Shown here: piece after piece, positions 1 to 12,345 of the stretch
Position numbering within the stretch: position 1 is the first letter of the stretch
Layout: each line of letters starts with the position of its first letter
Notes under the pieces: generated by a model
What the model saw: only the letters and a program-made list of their open reading frames with translations
Told to the model about the DNA's origin: nothing
Databases searched by the model: none
DNA from: Cryptomeria japonica
Taxonomy: Eukaryota > Streptophyta > Pinopsida > Cupressales > Cupressaceae
Length of the DNA: 64,000 nt
Direction: 5' to 3'
Assembly: GCF_030272615.1 (NCBI RefSeq)
Contig: NC_081411.1
Span: forward strand, 211,500,744 to 211,564,743
Translations under genes and position numbers: made by a program

Positions 1-2098
1 TTAGAGAGAAGCAGTTAGCACTGCTGTCTATACATTCAACAAAGTTCACATCAAAGGTGAAACCGGTAAGACCCCTCATGAACTATGGTTTGGTAATACT
101 CCTACTCTTAAGTATTTCAAAATTTTTGGAAGTAAATGTTATATTAGAAGAGATGAGTATATTGGAAAATTTGATCCTAGAAGTGATGAAGGAATATTTC
201 TTGGTTATTCATCTTAGAGCAAGGCATATAGATGTTTTAATAAGAGATTGCAGAAAATTGTTGAGAGTACAAATGTAAAGATTGATGAACAATTCAGAGG
301 AACTTCAAGGTATATAGACTCTGAACTGGCAATAGAAATCATGACAAATGAACCTACATTAAATCCACTGGTACAGAATGAAGATCCAGTTACCTCGGTA
401 CCATCAGAGGATTCCACAATAATTGAAGAACAACAACAAACTAAGACACCCTGGTATGTAAGATTGAATCATTCTAAAGATCAGATAATTGGAAACAAAT
501 TTAAAGGAGTTATGACAAGAGGAAGATTGGCAAATGAAGAGTTATGTCTTATTTCTCAAATTGAACCATCATCTATCAATGAGGCATGTGAAGATAAATT
601 TTGGATTAAAGCTATGGAAGAAGAATTAAGACAAATTGAGAAAAAGAATACTTGGACATTAGTTCCCCGGCCTAAAGATAAAAATGTAATTGGAACCAAA
701 TGGGTATTTAAAAACAAACTTAATGAAGATGGTAAGGTTGTCAGAAATAAAGCAAGATTAGTGTGTAAGGGATATTCTTAGAAAGAAGGAGTTGATTACA
801 ATGAAACCTTTGCACTGGTAGCTAGAATTGAGGTAGTCAGATTATTCTTGGCTTTTGTAGCTCACAAGGACTACAAAGTTTATCAAATGGATATTAAATG
901 TGCATTTTTGAATGGAGATCTTGAAGAGGAAGTATATATTGAACAACCTGATGGATTTTCTTTGACAGATGACAATGATATGGTTTGCAGGTTAAGAAAA
1001 GCTATGTATGGATTGAAACAAGCCCCAAGAGCTTCGTATGCAAGGTTGGATAAGTATCTTTTAAAGATTGGTTTTACTAAAGGAAATGCAGACATCAATT
1101 TATATTACAAAATAACTAATGATGACATCTTGATTATAGAAGTATTCGTTGATGATATAATCTTTGGAGGAGAAGCTGGATTATGTAAGGAATTTTCTAT
1201 TAAAATGCAGCAAGAATTTGAAATGTCTATGATTGGAAAAATAAAATTCTTTTTAGGATTCCAGATTTCACAGACTGATAAAGGTATATTTTTGAGTCAA
1301 TCCAAGTACTTGAATGAATTACTAAAGAAATTTGGGATGGAGAACTCTAAACCAGTAGATACACCTATGACTACAAATAACAAATTATCTTAAAGGGATG
1401 AATCTACACCTATCAATCCAACTAGATACAAATATATGATAGGAGGTCTACTGTATTTGACACAAACCAGGCCTGATATTATGAATGCAGTATGTATTGT
1501 TTCTAGATCTGAAAGTAATCCTAAGGAAAATCATGAATCAGTAGTAAAAAGGATTTTCCAGTACTTACAAGGCACTACAAATCTTGGATTATGGTATCCT
1601 AGAGATGAAAATTTTGATCTATGTGCATACACATATGCAAATTGGGTAGGAGATGTGGATGATAGAAAAAGCACCACTGGAGGAGCATTCTTTCTTGGAA
1701 AGAGATTATTTTCTTGGTTGAGTAAGAAATAGAGTTGTACATCTTTATCAACAGCAAAATCAGAATATGTTGCAGCAACAACTAACTGTACATAGGTACT
1801 ATGGCTTAAGCAAATATTGAAAGACATAAAGGTAAAATGCAAAGAGCCTATTACTATATATTATGATAAAAATGTAGCAATTGATATATGTAAGAATCAG
1901 GAATTACATTCTAAAACAAAGCATGTTTCTATCAAACTGAATTTTCTAAGGGAAAATGTTGAAGAAAAGGAGATAAAACTAGTTTATGTGAATACTAAAG
2001 AACAGCTTACAGATATTTTCACAAAACCTTTGCCTAAGGAGACATTTGAATATCTCAGAGATCATCTTGGAGTCATACCACCACCAGTAGAGACTTAG
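1..2098 (+). pseudogene. copia-A pol remnant: integrase end, reverse transcriptase, RNase H
   Basis: Bases 1-250 match the end of the integrase region of the copy at 44070-44320. A linker follows, then the RT starts near 590 (motif EACEDKFWIKAMEEEL). The RT catalytic box is FVDD at 1145-1156. RNase H runs from about 1620 (YANWVGD, where family members have a D for the first N) to 2040, ending with the TDIFTKPLPKE motif that closes copia polyproteins. The reading frame is broken by TAG near 780, TAA near 1391, and TAG at 1730-1732 and 1793-1795. The last two stops occur at the same places in the copy at 45366-46115. The protein copied element RNA into DNA; this copy cannot. Confidence 0.93.
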
Positions 2099-2456
2099 AC
2101 AATTGATGATTGTCATCAACTAGTAGAATTGAAAGACAAATCTTTTACTTCAGTCTTTGATGAGGAAGCTACTTCTCAGGGGGAGTAGTTGGTATATTAA
2201 ATTGATTGGTATTTTGTATATGAACTTGATTTTTGTAACTTTGGCATTTGATGTCAAAGGGGGAGAGATATCTATGGAAAAACACATTATCTTTTGAGGA
2301 GAGATTGGTATTGAAAAATCTTTGGATAAACACATGTTGCTCCCAAGGGGAGAAATTGCTTAGAGGAGATTGTTGGTTTCTGGTATTTGGCATTTCTGTT
2401 TTGACACTTTGATGGTTTTTCCATCTTATGTTGCCATCAATTCCAAAGGGGGAAAT
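2099..2456 (+). other. copia-A 3' untranslated region and polypurine tract
   Basis: No coding potential is seen. The stretch contains several G-rich purine runs (for example near 2179, 2258, 2345 and 2448); the last, AAAGGGGGAAAT, ends directly at the 3' LTR and is the polypurine tract that primes plus-strand DNA synthesis. The same arrangement precedes the LTR at 46501. Confidence 0.75.
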
Positions 2457-3517
2457 TGTTGGTATTTTGGTATGGTTTTTTCATTGATATCAACACCTAC
2501 TAAAACACTAGCACTTTGGAGATCCAGCAACATTCATCGACAAGCAAGTAACTATTGCACAGTTACTGGTATATGGTTCACCGATAGAATATAATGTTCA
2601 TCGACACTTGGAATGATATGGAAGACACTTGGTAATGTCAAAGACATCATGTGGACACTTTTTTTTGAAGAATTAATCATTGGTATATTCATATTTGCAT
2701 ATTTGCTTTTACTGGCACATAGGTCCAAGGTTATCTAGGGTTACACCGGCAGACTTATCTTTTTCAGATTAGCATGGCACGCTATAAAGATGATTTATTA
2801 TTGTTGTAAATGCATTAAGATGACATGTTCAATTGGTTATTGCATCAGATATTATATTATTTGTAAAATGTTTTTATTGTAATATCTTGTAGAGCCGACC
2901 TACTAAAATTGGTCTTAGGGTATGGTATAAATGTAAGATCTTATTTGTAAGATCGAATGTGGAATGTGAAGAAGAATTGTGAGAAGGTATATGCGAGATT
3001 AAGAAGAGGTATACACGAAGACACCATTTGAAGGTGAAGTTAGGTTTTTGTAGAAGCATATCAGCATTGCACCGGTACTGAATCCAGCATATGAAGATGC
3101 TATTTTGTACAATACATTCTTATTGGATTTAACCATCCAACTGTAGTTAGTGTGACTCCCATTTTGTGATTGAGTAGTGAGCTCTAGGCTATTGGCCTTT
3201 CTGCATGTGCAGACCCCATTTATGTACACTTACTATCTACAATAGTACCATCTAATTGTGGGTAAGGTTTCCCACTGTGGTTCTTCCCCTTACAAGGTTT
3301 CCACATACAAACATTGGTGTTATGTGTTGTGGATGACTTTATGTTTATGTTTCATGCATTAACCTTTATTGGTATAGAAATTTACTGTTAACACTATCTA
3401 TCGGCATACTTAACTGGTTTACCGATATTAAGCATTAAGTTGGATAAATGGTTTTTGGTTTGAATTTATTAGACAACTGATTCACCCCCCCCTCTCAGTT
3501 ATCTCCATGACCTAACA
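2457..3517 (+). repeat. 3' LTR of copia-A (about 1061 bp)
   Basis: It starts TGTTGGTATTTTGGTATGG and ends CCTAACA, matching both LTRs of the complete copy (41009-42062 and 46501-47553) along the whole length. The stretch around 3260-3320, with short G/T and C runs before a TTCCACATAC motif, resembles the LTR R region. The sequence after 3517 (CCCCC) is the 3' side of the target site. Confidence 0.93.
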
Positions 3518-3539
3518 CCCCCATCCAACAACTAGTCCC

Positions 3540-3929
3540 TTCGATCTGCGGTTGGGACACAATTGTCCACCAATGAAACCTACTAGGACAGAGGGTAGAG
3601 GAGCATAATCAAGATCCACAAACTCCTTCCATGGGATCTCATATTCACAAATCTGATCATCCTAGAGGATGCGATGGAGAGCCTCTATCCCACCCTCCTT
3701 AGTCTACTCATACGAAAACAAGACTCCCACAATCAGAATCCACAGGAATGTGATAACAGTCCTCAGGTGTGACTTTTATCTCACTAGTAGCCAAATGAAA
3801 GGTGTTTGTATCATTGTACCACCTCTCTGCCAAAGCTATCAATAAACCCCAATTAATGATATACTGAGGCATGTCTAATAATGAATTCAATCCGCATCTC
3901 TCAATCAAATCCCTATCGGCCTGTGTCAA
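3540..3929 (-). pseudogene. antisense ORF with plant-mobile-domain-like sequence
   Basis: Reading right to left, the open part (3929-3708) begins MTQADRDLIERCGLNSLL and contains the block TNTFHLATSEIKVTPEDCYH. It resembles the plant mobile domain / aminotransferase-like family, where a leucine-rich start is followed by FHLP..E.T.TLEDV. Past the stop near 3708 the same frame stays protein-like (alternating hydrophobic blocks) to about 3540. The domain is cut at the boundary with copia-A. It lies antisense to the polypurine tract and LTR of element X, as do additional ORFs described in some plant gypsy elements. Whether it was ever a retroelement gene or a captured host gene cannot be decided here. 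Confidence 0.55.
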
Positions 3930-4069
3930 TCATGGAATCAATGACCACGGTCACGAAAATTACTCCCATGATTGAAGTACACCAAGTTGTGCCTGCAAAA
4001 CAACAAATGTCCATCATCAATTCCCACATCTATTTGATATATCTAATAAAAAAAAAATCAAATTGAAAT

Positions 4070-4960
4070 AATGAAGCATCAAATGAAGTTCCATATCAAA
4101 AATCAAAGCATCAAATCAAGATCCATATCAACAATCAAGTTCCATATTGAAAATCAAATCCATATCGAGAAATCATATCAAAAACTCATAATGCAAACAC
4201 CATATTGATAAATCATATCAAAGACCCATATCAAGAAATCATATCAAAGACCCATAACACAAGCCACTCAAAAATCCATATCGCAAGAATCATTTCAGGA
4301 ACCATATCGGAAATCATCAATCAAAACTCATATTGGACATCAAATTCAATCGCAAGTCAAAAAATCAATGATCGACATCAATAAATAATCAAGATCCTCA
4401 TTCACACAATCAATCAACTTGACACTTCATACACGACAAATTTTTTTAGCAGACTCTCAATCATCATATCAAGACTCAGACATCATCACAATAGGCAAAA
4501 CATTGGCTCAAAACCCATCCCAAAACACTCAGTAGGCACTTATTCACCCCAAACCATCTCCCTCATCTATTTTTCCCCCCCACACCACATTCTCCAAAAT
4601 CATTTTCTACCAACTTTTTATCCCATGCGCTAAGGCAGTCCTTTCACATGCTATGTTGTTAGACATGCACTAACCTACTCCACCTATGCGCTAAAATCTT
4701 TCTTCTATGCACTAATAGACTCAATGAGCTATTCTACATCGCCATCATGCTAAAATATTTCACTTACATGCTAACCTATTCAATCTGCTAGCCTAACTTC
4801 CGCATGTGTGACCATGTTTCACCTATGTGCTAAAAAACCCTATGTGTTATCTTGCACCTACGACACACCACAAAGCAGACCTCAAACTCTACCCTAGTTA
4901 AGAAACCCTATGCTCTCTAGTGCTTATTGTATGCACTATGTGAGACACACTACGTGCTAA
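4070..4960. repeat. degenerate short-period repeats
   Basis: Two zones are visible. At 4070-4400, variants of AATCATATCAAAGACCCATA recur every 25-40 bases. At 4620-4960, variants of the core ATGCGCTAA / ATGCACTAA recur about every 25-60 bases. Neither is a clean tandem array. They sit between the antisense ORF and the LTR of element X. Confidence 0.6.
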
Positions 4961-5528
4961 AATGGAAAAATTGAATGAAAAAAATAAAAAACGTAACCAA
5001 AATCAAAAAAAAAAAAAAAAAACGTGGCAAAATTTAGGTGACTTACAGGTGGACCATACACGGTGGGCCTTCGGTATAGACAAACGCGCTTGAATTGGTG
5101 AGAAGCATAAGGAACCAACATTTTTCGTTAGAGCTAAGGTGTCACAATCATAAGGAGACAAATGTACAAATGACAAGAATAAAATCACCTTTTATCTTTT
5201 TATAGGGAAAAAGTCAAAAAGGGTTAGTAGGCAGGGCATGTATTTTGCTTGTTTTCTCACTTTTAACCCAATCAAATATCATTTTTGGGAGATGAATAAA
5301 TTCCAATGCATTCAACACAATCAACATTTAAAAATGCAATCAATTTAAAAACACTTATCAAAATCAACAAATTTTTCAAAATACATGATTCATCTCCTGA
5401 GGGGGCATCATCAATATCATTCAATCTGGGGCATGACATCATCGTATCGACATCTCGACACAAAAATCATATCCAGAAATTTTCTTTGAATCAACATGTG
5501 CACACACGTCACTTTAAAGAGGGGCAAA

Positions 5529-6880
5529 ATGTAGACATATAAAAATGACCACTTTCCTAAATGAATATTTAATATTCATTAACCTTTCTCCCCTATTTAA
5601 TTAAATTTGGTTTAATTAAATTATTTACATTCATTAATTTGATTAAATAAGTTACTCAATTTATTTAATTAAGTTCATGTAAGCCTTCCATAGCCTTTAA
5701 TTAAATAAATCACTTTATTTAATTAAATTTACATTTAATTAAATTGTTCATTACAAATAAAAAAACCTAATTTATTTATTTAAATCCCCTCACTTGTATT
5801 TATATAGGTTGCATCTATTTTAGTTGAAATAAAGTAATTTGTTTTAATTAAAATTCCCCTCCACCCACTTGCAAAATCCTACATATCCCACTTACCTCTC
5901 TGAACCCACCTTCTAGATTCTTCTAATCACTTTTAAATTAGCCTAACCCATCTCCTAAATATTGTCACATCCCTAAGCAAAGGGAAGTCACTTCTCAGAC
6001 CCTGAAAGTCTTTGAAAACCATTAAAGGCTTTATGTCTTCATTAAGTTAACCTCCAAAGTCTTCCAAACCATTAATGGTTAACTCAACCTTCTTACATGG
6101 TTAGAGACTTTTTGCCTAACTCAACCTTCATCTAACCCAAGGGTCTCATCAAGCATTTGTGGTTTTACCCTTGGTTATCTTCTTAACCCTTGCACAAGAG
6201 TTTACCCCTTGGATAAAAGCTTTATCCAATGGATAACCTTAGCCTAACCTTAACCCTTACCTTCAAAGGTAACCATGAGGTTTTCTCAAGCAGTCTTATG
6301 TTGACAATTGTCACCATTTCATTGGTGAGAATTGTAAAAATGGATTGATAACTTTCAATCTTGGCCCTTGATAAGATTATCCAAGTCTTTAGTCTCAAAC
6401 TTATAGAAATTTTACTAAGCATCTAATCTAAATCATTTTACTCAAGCATTTAGCCTCTCTTTGAATAGAAATCATCTAAATAAGCATTTTTAGAAGCATT
6501 TATAATTATCATATCATTATCATATTAAACTAGAGTATAGCCTGTTAGGATAGTTTTTACTAATCATTTTATCTTATCCTCATATCCATGCTAGTTTAAA
6601 TCATGTTAGATTTAGTATTATGCATAATTAGGAATGTATTCATACTAGATTGATCAATATCCCTCGTTCTCATAGTTGTCATCCCTAAGTCACTTTGATT
6701 AGTGATCTAAGAGCAAAGGCATTGGCTTGACGGGTCCTCTGAGATAGAGAATAATGGAACGTCCCTTGGGAAGTTGAGTTATTCAATATAACTCCATAAC
6801 TTGCACCGAGAGTCCCATTGGTGTGTGGACTTGTCCAGAAACTAAAATATCCATTTCATTGTGCCACTTTTCCTGCACAC
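5529..6880 (+). repeat. LTR of gypsy-type element X
   Basis: It starts TGTAGACATATAAAAATGACC directly after a purine tract. The first 350 bases are rich in TTTAATTAAAT motifs, which could form many small hairpins. The right end is not exact: the copia coding similarity on its right stops near 6881-6885, so the LTR ends between about 6870 and 6889 (a CACCTAACA ending at 6889 is one candidate). No partner LTR is in the window. Confidence 0.6.
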
Positions 6881-8690
6881 ACCTAACAATCTTACCTTAT
6901 TCATTCATCTTGTTCCAGTAGACACATTTAGTACCAATGACATTCTTATCTATTGGTCTATGAACTATCACCCAAGTCTTGTTCTTTTCAATCTGCTACA
7001 ACTCTTCTTCCATTGCATCCATCCATTTATCACTTTTGTTGGACTCATTAAATGTTTTGGGTTCCATTTCAGTCATGAGGTAAAAGCTCACTAGTTCATT
7101 GTTATGTGCAAGTCTTCTTCTAGTCTGCACACCATAATTTTTATTTCCTATAATCTGCTCTTTCGGGTGATTTTCTTGCACATACCTATTAGGGGTCTTG
7201 TTGGGTGCCTCTTCTTGTTCACATTCTGACTACACCTCATCTTCATCACATGAGTGATCATACTAGTTTACTTGTGTTTGTTTTCCTTTATGCAAGTCTT
7301 CATCGACTCTTACATGCACACTCTCAACAACTCTTCTTAGTGTTTTGTTGTAGCATTTGTAGGCCTTTTTGTGTGTTGAGTAACCCAAGAAAATACCTTC
7401 ATCACTCCTAGAATCAAAACCACCTATACCATCTTCATCTCCCTTGATGAATCATTTACTTCCAAACACTTTGAAATGTTTGACTGATGGCTTTCAGTCA
7501 TACCATAATTCATAAGGTGTCATTCTGCTATTTACTCTCAGCTAACCTAGTTCAATGTATATACAATAGTATGAACTGCTTCCTTCCAGTGTGTATCTAG
7601 TATGTTTGCCTCATTTTACATTGTTCTCGCCATCTCCTTGATATTCCAATTTTTCCTTTCTATAACATTGTTTTGTTGTGGTGTCCTTGGGGATGAATAC
7701 TATCTTCTGAATCCATGTCTCACAATATATAGTCTTCAAACTCATTTGATGTGAACTCACCACCTCAGTCATATCTCAGAGAATTCAGCTTGCATCCAGT
7801 TTCCTTCTCAACCATCTTCCAAAATATTTTGAACCTCTCATATTCTTGTGATTTGTCATGTAGAAAGGTGACCCATGTCATTCTTGAAAAGTCATCAATG
7901 AACAACATGAAGTATCTTTCACCAACTAAAGCTCTTGTTCTGGTTGGTCCACATAGATCAGTATGCACAAGTTCTAAGGGCCTTGAGGTATTATGTTATT
8001 TGGTGTTGAAATTCACCTTAGTCTACTTACCTCTTAGACATTCATCACAAAAGGTGCTTGTTGACTTGATGATCTACGACATATTTCTCACATATCCTTT
8101 CTTGCTTACTTTGATAAAATTGTAAAAGTTTATGTGGCCTAATCTTCTGTGCCACAACCAACTCTCATCTGCTTGTCCCATCATGCATTTGGACTCAAAT
8201 CATTCCTTCAAATCATACAAATTTCCATCTATCCTTTTTCCTTCTGCAACAATATGTCCAGTACTTTCCTTCCTTATCTGACAATCAGTAGAGTCAAAAA
8301 TGAATTTGTATCCTTTATCATACATCTGACTCACACTTAGAAAATTATGCTATAGACCTTCCGCATAGTATACATCATTAGCCTTCAATTTTTCATCTAT
8401 GTTCAGGGTACCTTTGCCTTTTATCTTGATGGATGAGTTGTCTCCAAACCTCACCGAGCCTCCATTCCAATCTTCAAACTTGATGAATTTATTTTTTTCT
8501 TTTGTCATGTGATTGGAAGATCCACTATCTACAACCCATAGATTTCTTCTTTCTGCATGCAAGGCAGTCTAGACAATCAAACTTGACTCAGCCTTATTCT
8601 TATCCTTTTCTACCCAAAACTGTTTGGCATCCTTCTTTCCCACAGCACCTTTCTGCTCCAATTTTTCTTCCGGTTTCTAACCCAGTACTA
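6881..8690 (-). pseudogene. copia-Y pol remnant: protease, integrase, RT start
   Basis: The aspartic protease site is intact as WVVDSGSSNHMT (about 8520-8540). A GAG-pre-integrase block (ESWLWHRRLGH) lies near 8110-8140. The integrase catalytic core starts MHTDLCGPTRTRALVGERYF at about 7968 and continues to KLNSLRYD near 7765. After heavily damaged sequence the linker and RT start are recognisable at 7181-6996 (KEQIIGNKNYGVQTRRRLA) and weakly down to about 6885 (NVIGTK block). The RT catalytic box is absent because the element is cut off first. Confidence 0.85.
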
Positions 8691-8699
8691 CCTTGTTTT

Positions 8700-10760
8700 G
8701 CTTAGATATGTTGAGCTTGCAATGTTTTGCAATGTGACCAAATCTTTTATAATGATAGCATTTTATATTTGCATTAAATGATCAATTTAAAAAATTATTG
8801 TAGGATATCGACACACTTCTCCTACATTCGTAACTCCTATGACCAAACCCATTACACTGATAACAAATAACATTCATTTCCCGGAGTGCAACAAATGGAT
8901 TTCTACTTTCAAAACTAGTAGGGGGCTTATGCATCAAACTACAATCAACAATTCTATGTCCAAACTTATTACACCAGTAACAGTAACCATGGAATTTGGG
9001 TACATACCAATCTTGTCTCTTTGGACCAGCAAACCTTTGTCTCACCAGGTGTTTTCTTCTCACGTTATTAACTTTAGTGAACCTTTCATCATCAACCTTG
9101 GGCTTGCCTTTAGGATCTGCATTCTAGTACAATGAGTGAGCCTTCTAGTTCAAGGTTTGAGCATTCTGATTCACAAGCTGATTTCTTATAGCTTCAGCAT
9201 AGGTCTTCTTCTCAGTAGCTTTGCTAACTATAAAGGTTTGTTTTTATTTACTTTCACTTGAAGAAGTGAAATGTATCTCCTTGTAGGGTGTGTCTTTGCT
9301 ATTCAAACTCTATCCCTCTTCAAATCCTATACCTCAGGTATCTTTTGAGTGCTTCTGATTACTAAACATCTTGCCCAAGGCTTCAATGTTGCTTTCATAT
9401 TTTCTCCTCATCTTTAATTCATTCTCTCTTTTCAAGCTCCTTTTTGAGCCATGCAATTTCTTCTTCTAGATTCTGATGCTCATTCTCCTTCTTTATCAAA
9501 TTAGAGGATGTAACTTCACATATCCTTTTAGCTTCTTCCAACTGGATTTTCAGATCAAAAATTATTTTTTTGGACTCCACAAATTTCTCTAAATGATCTT
9601 GTTCTTCTGCAGCAGCATACTTAAACTTCTTGAGTTCCCTTCTTGTTTCTCTCAACTCCTCAAGAGAACTTATGATCTCACCTTCCAATTCCACTTCAAC
9701 TTCAATGTCTTCATCTTCATTGGCTTCATCAACTGGTTCATCATATGCCATAAAGAGGTTAATTTCTCTTTCATTCTCACAACAGTCATCTTCTGATGCA
9801 CTTTCTTCATCCGTAGAATCATCTTCAAAAGTATACAGGTTGTTCTTCTTACGATAGCTTCTTCTTTCTTGTCAGTAGGCTTTCTTCTTTTTATCCTTAC
9901 CTAAAGGTCTACTGGTGCTTTGTTGCTCCTCTCCAGCATTCTCACCATAGGGACATTTTGAGGCAAAGTGTCCTATTTTTCCATAGTTAAAACATTTGAA
10001 AGGGAATTTTTCTTTGTAGTTACCAGATCCTCTTTTAAGCTTTCTTACAAATTTTTCTACCACTTTATCTGAGCCTTCACTAATTTCTCCATTAGAAATT
10101 TCTTCCTTACCATTTTTGATAGAGTTGAAAGCAACCTCTTTCCTTGAAGTTTCTTCACCGGTTGTTCTCATCTTATAAGCAGTTAGGGACCCAAATAACT
10201 CATCCATTGAAAAGGTTTTCAAATACTTGGCTTCTTCTATTGCAGAGACCTTTGTATCAATACTTATATGTGAGTGATCTAAGTACCTTTTTGACAATAA
10301 CTTCATCAAATATATCCTCTCTAATTCCTCTAATAGTATTCATCATTTCATCAATTCTTTGAAGATAATCAACAATATTTTCTTCATCTTTCATTTTCAA
10401 GCCTTCAAGTTGAGATCTTAGTGTTTTCAATTTAGCCTCCTTGACCTTAACATCTCCTTCAAATAATCTCTCTAACTTATCCCAATTTTACTTAGCGGAT
10501 GAGTAGTGCATAACCTTAACAAACTCATTATAAAATAGTCCATTGAGAATAGCATGCTTGGCCATGGCATTGTTTTCATACTCCTTCTTAGCATCAGGAT
10601 CTGTAGGGGGATAATTAGGGACAATATACCCATTCTTCACAGACATCCAAACATCAGATCCTAGAGATGAAAGATAGGTTTCCATACTTCTACTCCAGAA
10701 GGCATAGTTGGCACCATCAAACATGGGAGATTTGGAGGAGGAGGATTCGTTCCTTGCCAT
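8700..10760 (-). pseudogene. copia-Y gag: UBN2-like region, coiled coil, CCHC knuckles
   Basis: The ATG at 10760-10758 opens MARNESSSSKSPMFDG, followed by NYAFWSRSMETYL, typical of the copia gag start; this lies 60 bases inside the primer site. A CCHC-like knuckle (CFNYGKIGHFASKC, second Cys replaced by Tyr) lies at about 9944-9985. An acidic, heptad-rich coiled coil spans 9751-9419. Two CCHC knuckles (CYWCNKFGHRIVDC, CYQCNGFGHRSYEC) lie within 9063-8782, and a third weaker one (CYHYKRFGHIAKHC) near 8750. Gag would form the particle and bind RNA. Stops and frameshifts separate the blocks. The coiled-coil plus multi-knuckle half has the same layout as the proteins of elements N and H. Confidence 0.82.
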
Positions 10761-10835
10761 TGTGTTATTAAACAATAATCTACCCAAGATAGAGAAATAT
10801 TTAACCAACAAGGAACCTAAGGCTCTTATACTAAT

Positions 10836-12345
10836 TGTAGAACACAAGATATCACTGAAAGGGGGGTGAACCAATGATTATAAACAATTTCAAGCAATGT
10901 GTGCAACTAGTAGAATAATGAAAATACTAAAAATCAATCACACACAAGAGCACATCACATAACACTAGATATACGAGGAAAACCCAATGTGGGAAAAACC
11001 TCGATGAGAAATGTTGCTAGAGATCTACTACTCCAATCTAGCCTCACAATGAAAATAATAGTTTTACAAAGTTTAGGGAACCAACCCAAGGAGCACCAAC
11101 CCCTACACTAAGCACCCACTTAGTGAAATACAATGAGATATAAAAACAATACAATGATAAACACTTTGTTACAAATGAGTTTTGTAACCTTTGAAAACTA
11201 TTCACTCTATCTGTTGAACTATTTTCTATCACACTGCTTCTTCTCTACCGGATCTTAGTTCTCTCTATTTGAATCCTCTTTAACTCATCTTCTACCTAGC
11301 TAGATCTCCTCTCACACTCTCTCTTCTCTCCTTCACTCTTAGCAGCTACCTTATCGGTTCAATCTCTGTCGATTTCATAGACTTTTATGCTTTGTAACAG
11401 TTTACTGGTTACCTTAAACCTTGTCGGTTCTTCTTCTAACACTCAGTCACTTCAATATTTTTCTATCAACATTCAGACTGATCAACTCTCATCTAGCATG
11501 ATCACACTTTCTCATCACTTAGCTTAAGTCTTTGCGCTACACATTTATACACATGTTTCCCCGCCAAAAACAAAGTTCAAACATTATGCGCCTAGGTTTT
11601 TCATTACAAACTTAGTCTATATCAAATCAAATCAGATCTTATTTCTTGGATTGAAAACCTGCAACAAATCAAACATCACCACCATTTTTTATCCTTCCAA
11701 TACACATTCACTATATTTAGCAAAATGGATCCTATTCATCGGACTTGATTTTGTCGATTACAATAGATGATCTAGTTATTTCCTTGTCCAAAAAAACAAC
11801 ATGATCAAATATCATGCTTCGATCATAACAGCAAAAAATAAAATCTCTGCCTTTCGATCTACTTTGAGTTGCAATCCTCTACAATCAATTTGTGATTTCC
11901 GCAATCTTCATTTAATATTGACCTAATCCACAACTACCTCGCCGATGCACTATTCACCTACCACTACATGTTTACCACCTGAAGTCCACCTGACATCTCT
12001 ATCAAAATCCAACTCACTTGATTGTGTTAGTTCAAACTCGGTTACCGACCAAACATATTACCAGTATACACCAACTGGTTAACCTTCATATCGTGCACTT
12101 CTATGTTCTATCAATTAGGACATGTTATCATTTACATGTGATAGTCCTCAACCATTTTTCCAAAGTGGCAAACACTTCACATCCTTTCATCTTGTTATCT
12201 GAGTCCTTCAATTTTTCTCTTTGCTTTCTTACCGATTGACATACTTACCAGTTGACATCAACATACCAACAATCTTCAATACTCCTACTTGCATACCGGT
12301 AATATCAAATTTCTAGTTGACATCAATGACAAAACAATGCCAACA
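10836..12345 (-). repeat. 5' LTR of copia-Y (about 1510 bp) with primer site
   Basis: On the minus strand it starts TGTTGGCATTGTTTTGTC at 12345 and ends GTTCTACA at 10836. Just inside, at 10833-10821, is a degenerate copy of the initiator-methionine tRNA primer site (TAGTATAAGAGCC against TGGTATCAGAGCC). The first 30 bases resemble the LTR start of copia-A. The flank AAATG (12346-12350) would be the target duplication, but the other end is missing. Confidence 0.78.

Larger units (their letters stand above)
1..3517 (+). mobile_element. Ty1/copia element 'copia-A', 5'-truncated by window edge
   Basis: This is the 3' part of a copia LTR retrotransposon: integrase C-terminus, reverse transcriptase, RNase H, 3' untranslated region, polypurine tract and 3' LTR. 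The order integrase-RT-RNase H is diagnostic of Ty1/copia. It is very similar along its length to the complete element at 41009-47553, which I take as a second copy of the same family. The 5' LTR, gag, protease and most of integrase lie outside the window, so its target-site duplication cannot be checked. In-frame stops make it defective. Confidence 0.93.
3518..6880 (+). mobile_element. Ty3/gypsy-type element 'X', 3' end only
   Basis: A polypurine tract (AAAGAGGGGCAAAA, about 5514-5528) leads into an LTR starting TGTAGACATA at 5529, so the element points to the right. Upstream lie an antisense ORF with plant-mobile-domain features and short degenerate repeats. From general knowledge, Tat/Ogre gypsy elements carry additional ORFs, sometimes antisense, and tandem repeats between pol and the 3' LTR, so assignment to that lineage is an inference. 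Its left part is missing where copia-A sits, and its right end joins the truncated copia at about 6880. Confidence 0.6.
6881..12345 (-). mobile_element. SIRE-like Ty1/copia element 'Y', truncated in reverse transcriptase
   Basis: Order on the minus strand: 5' LTR (12345-10836), primer site, gag with UBN2-type start, CCHC knuckle, coiled coil, three more CCHC knuckles, protease, GAG-pre-integrase, integrase, linker, start of RT. Coding similarity stops at about 6881 inside the RT N-terminus, where the gypsy LTR begins. The long gag with an extra coiled coil resembles the Sirevirus/Maximus lineage (inference). Many stops and frameshifts make it inactive. Confidence 0.88.

Noticed and set aside
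4070-4400. CRISPR-like or satellite array from repeated CATATCAA words
   Set aside because: The units are degenerate, irregular in spacing and lack conserved spacers; a eukaryotic retroelement 3' region explains them better.
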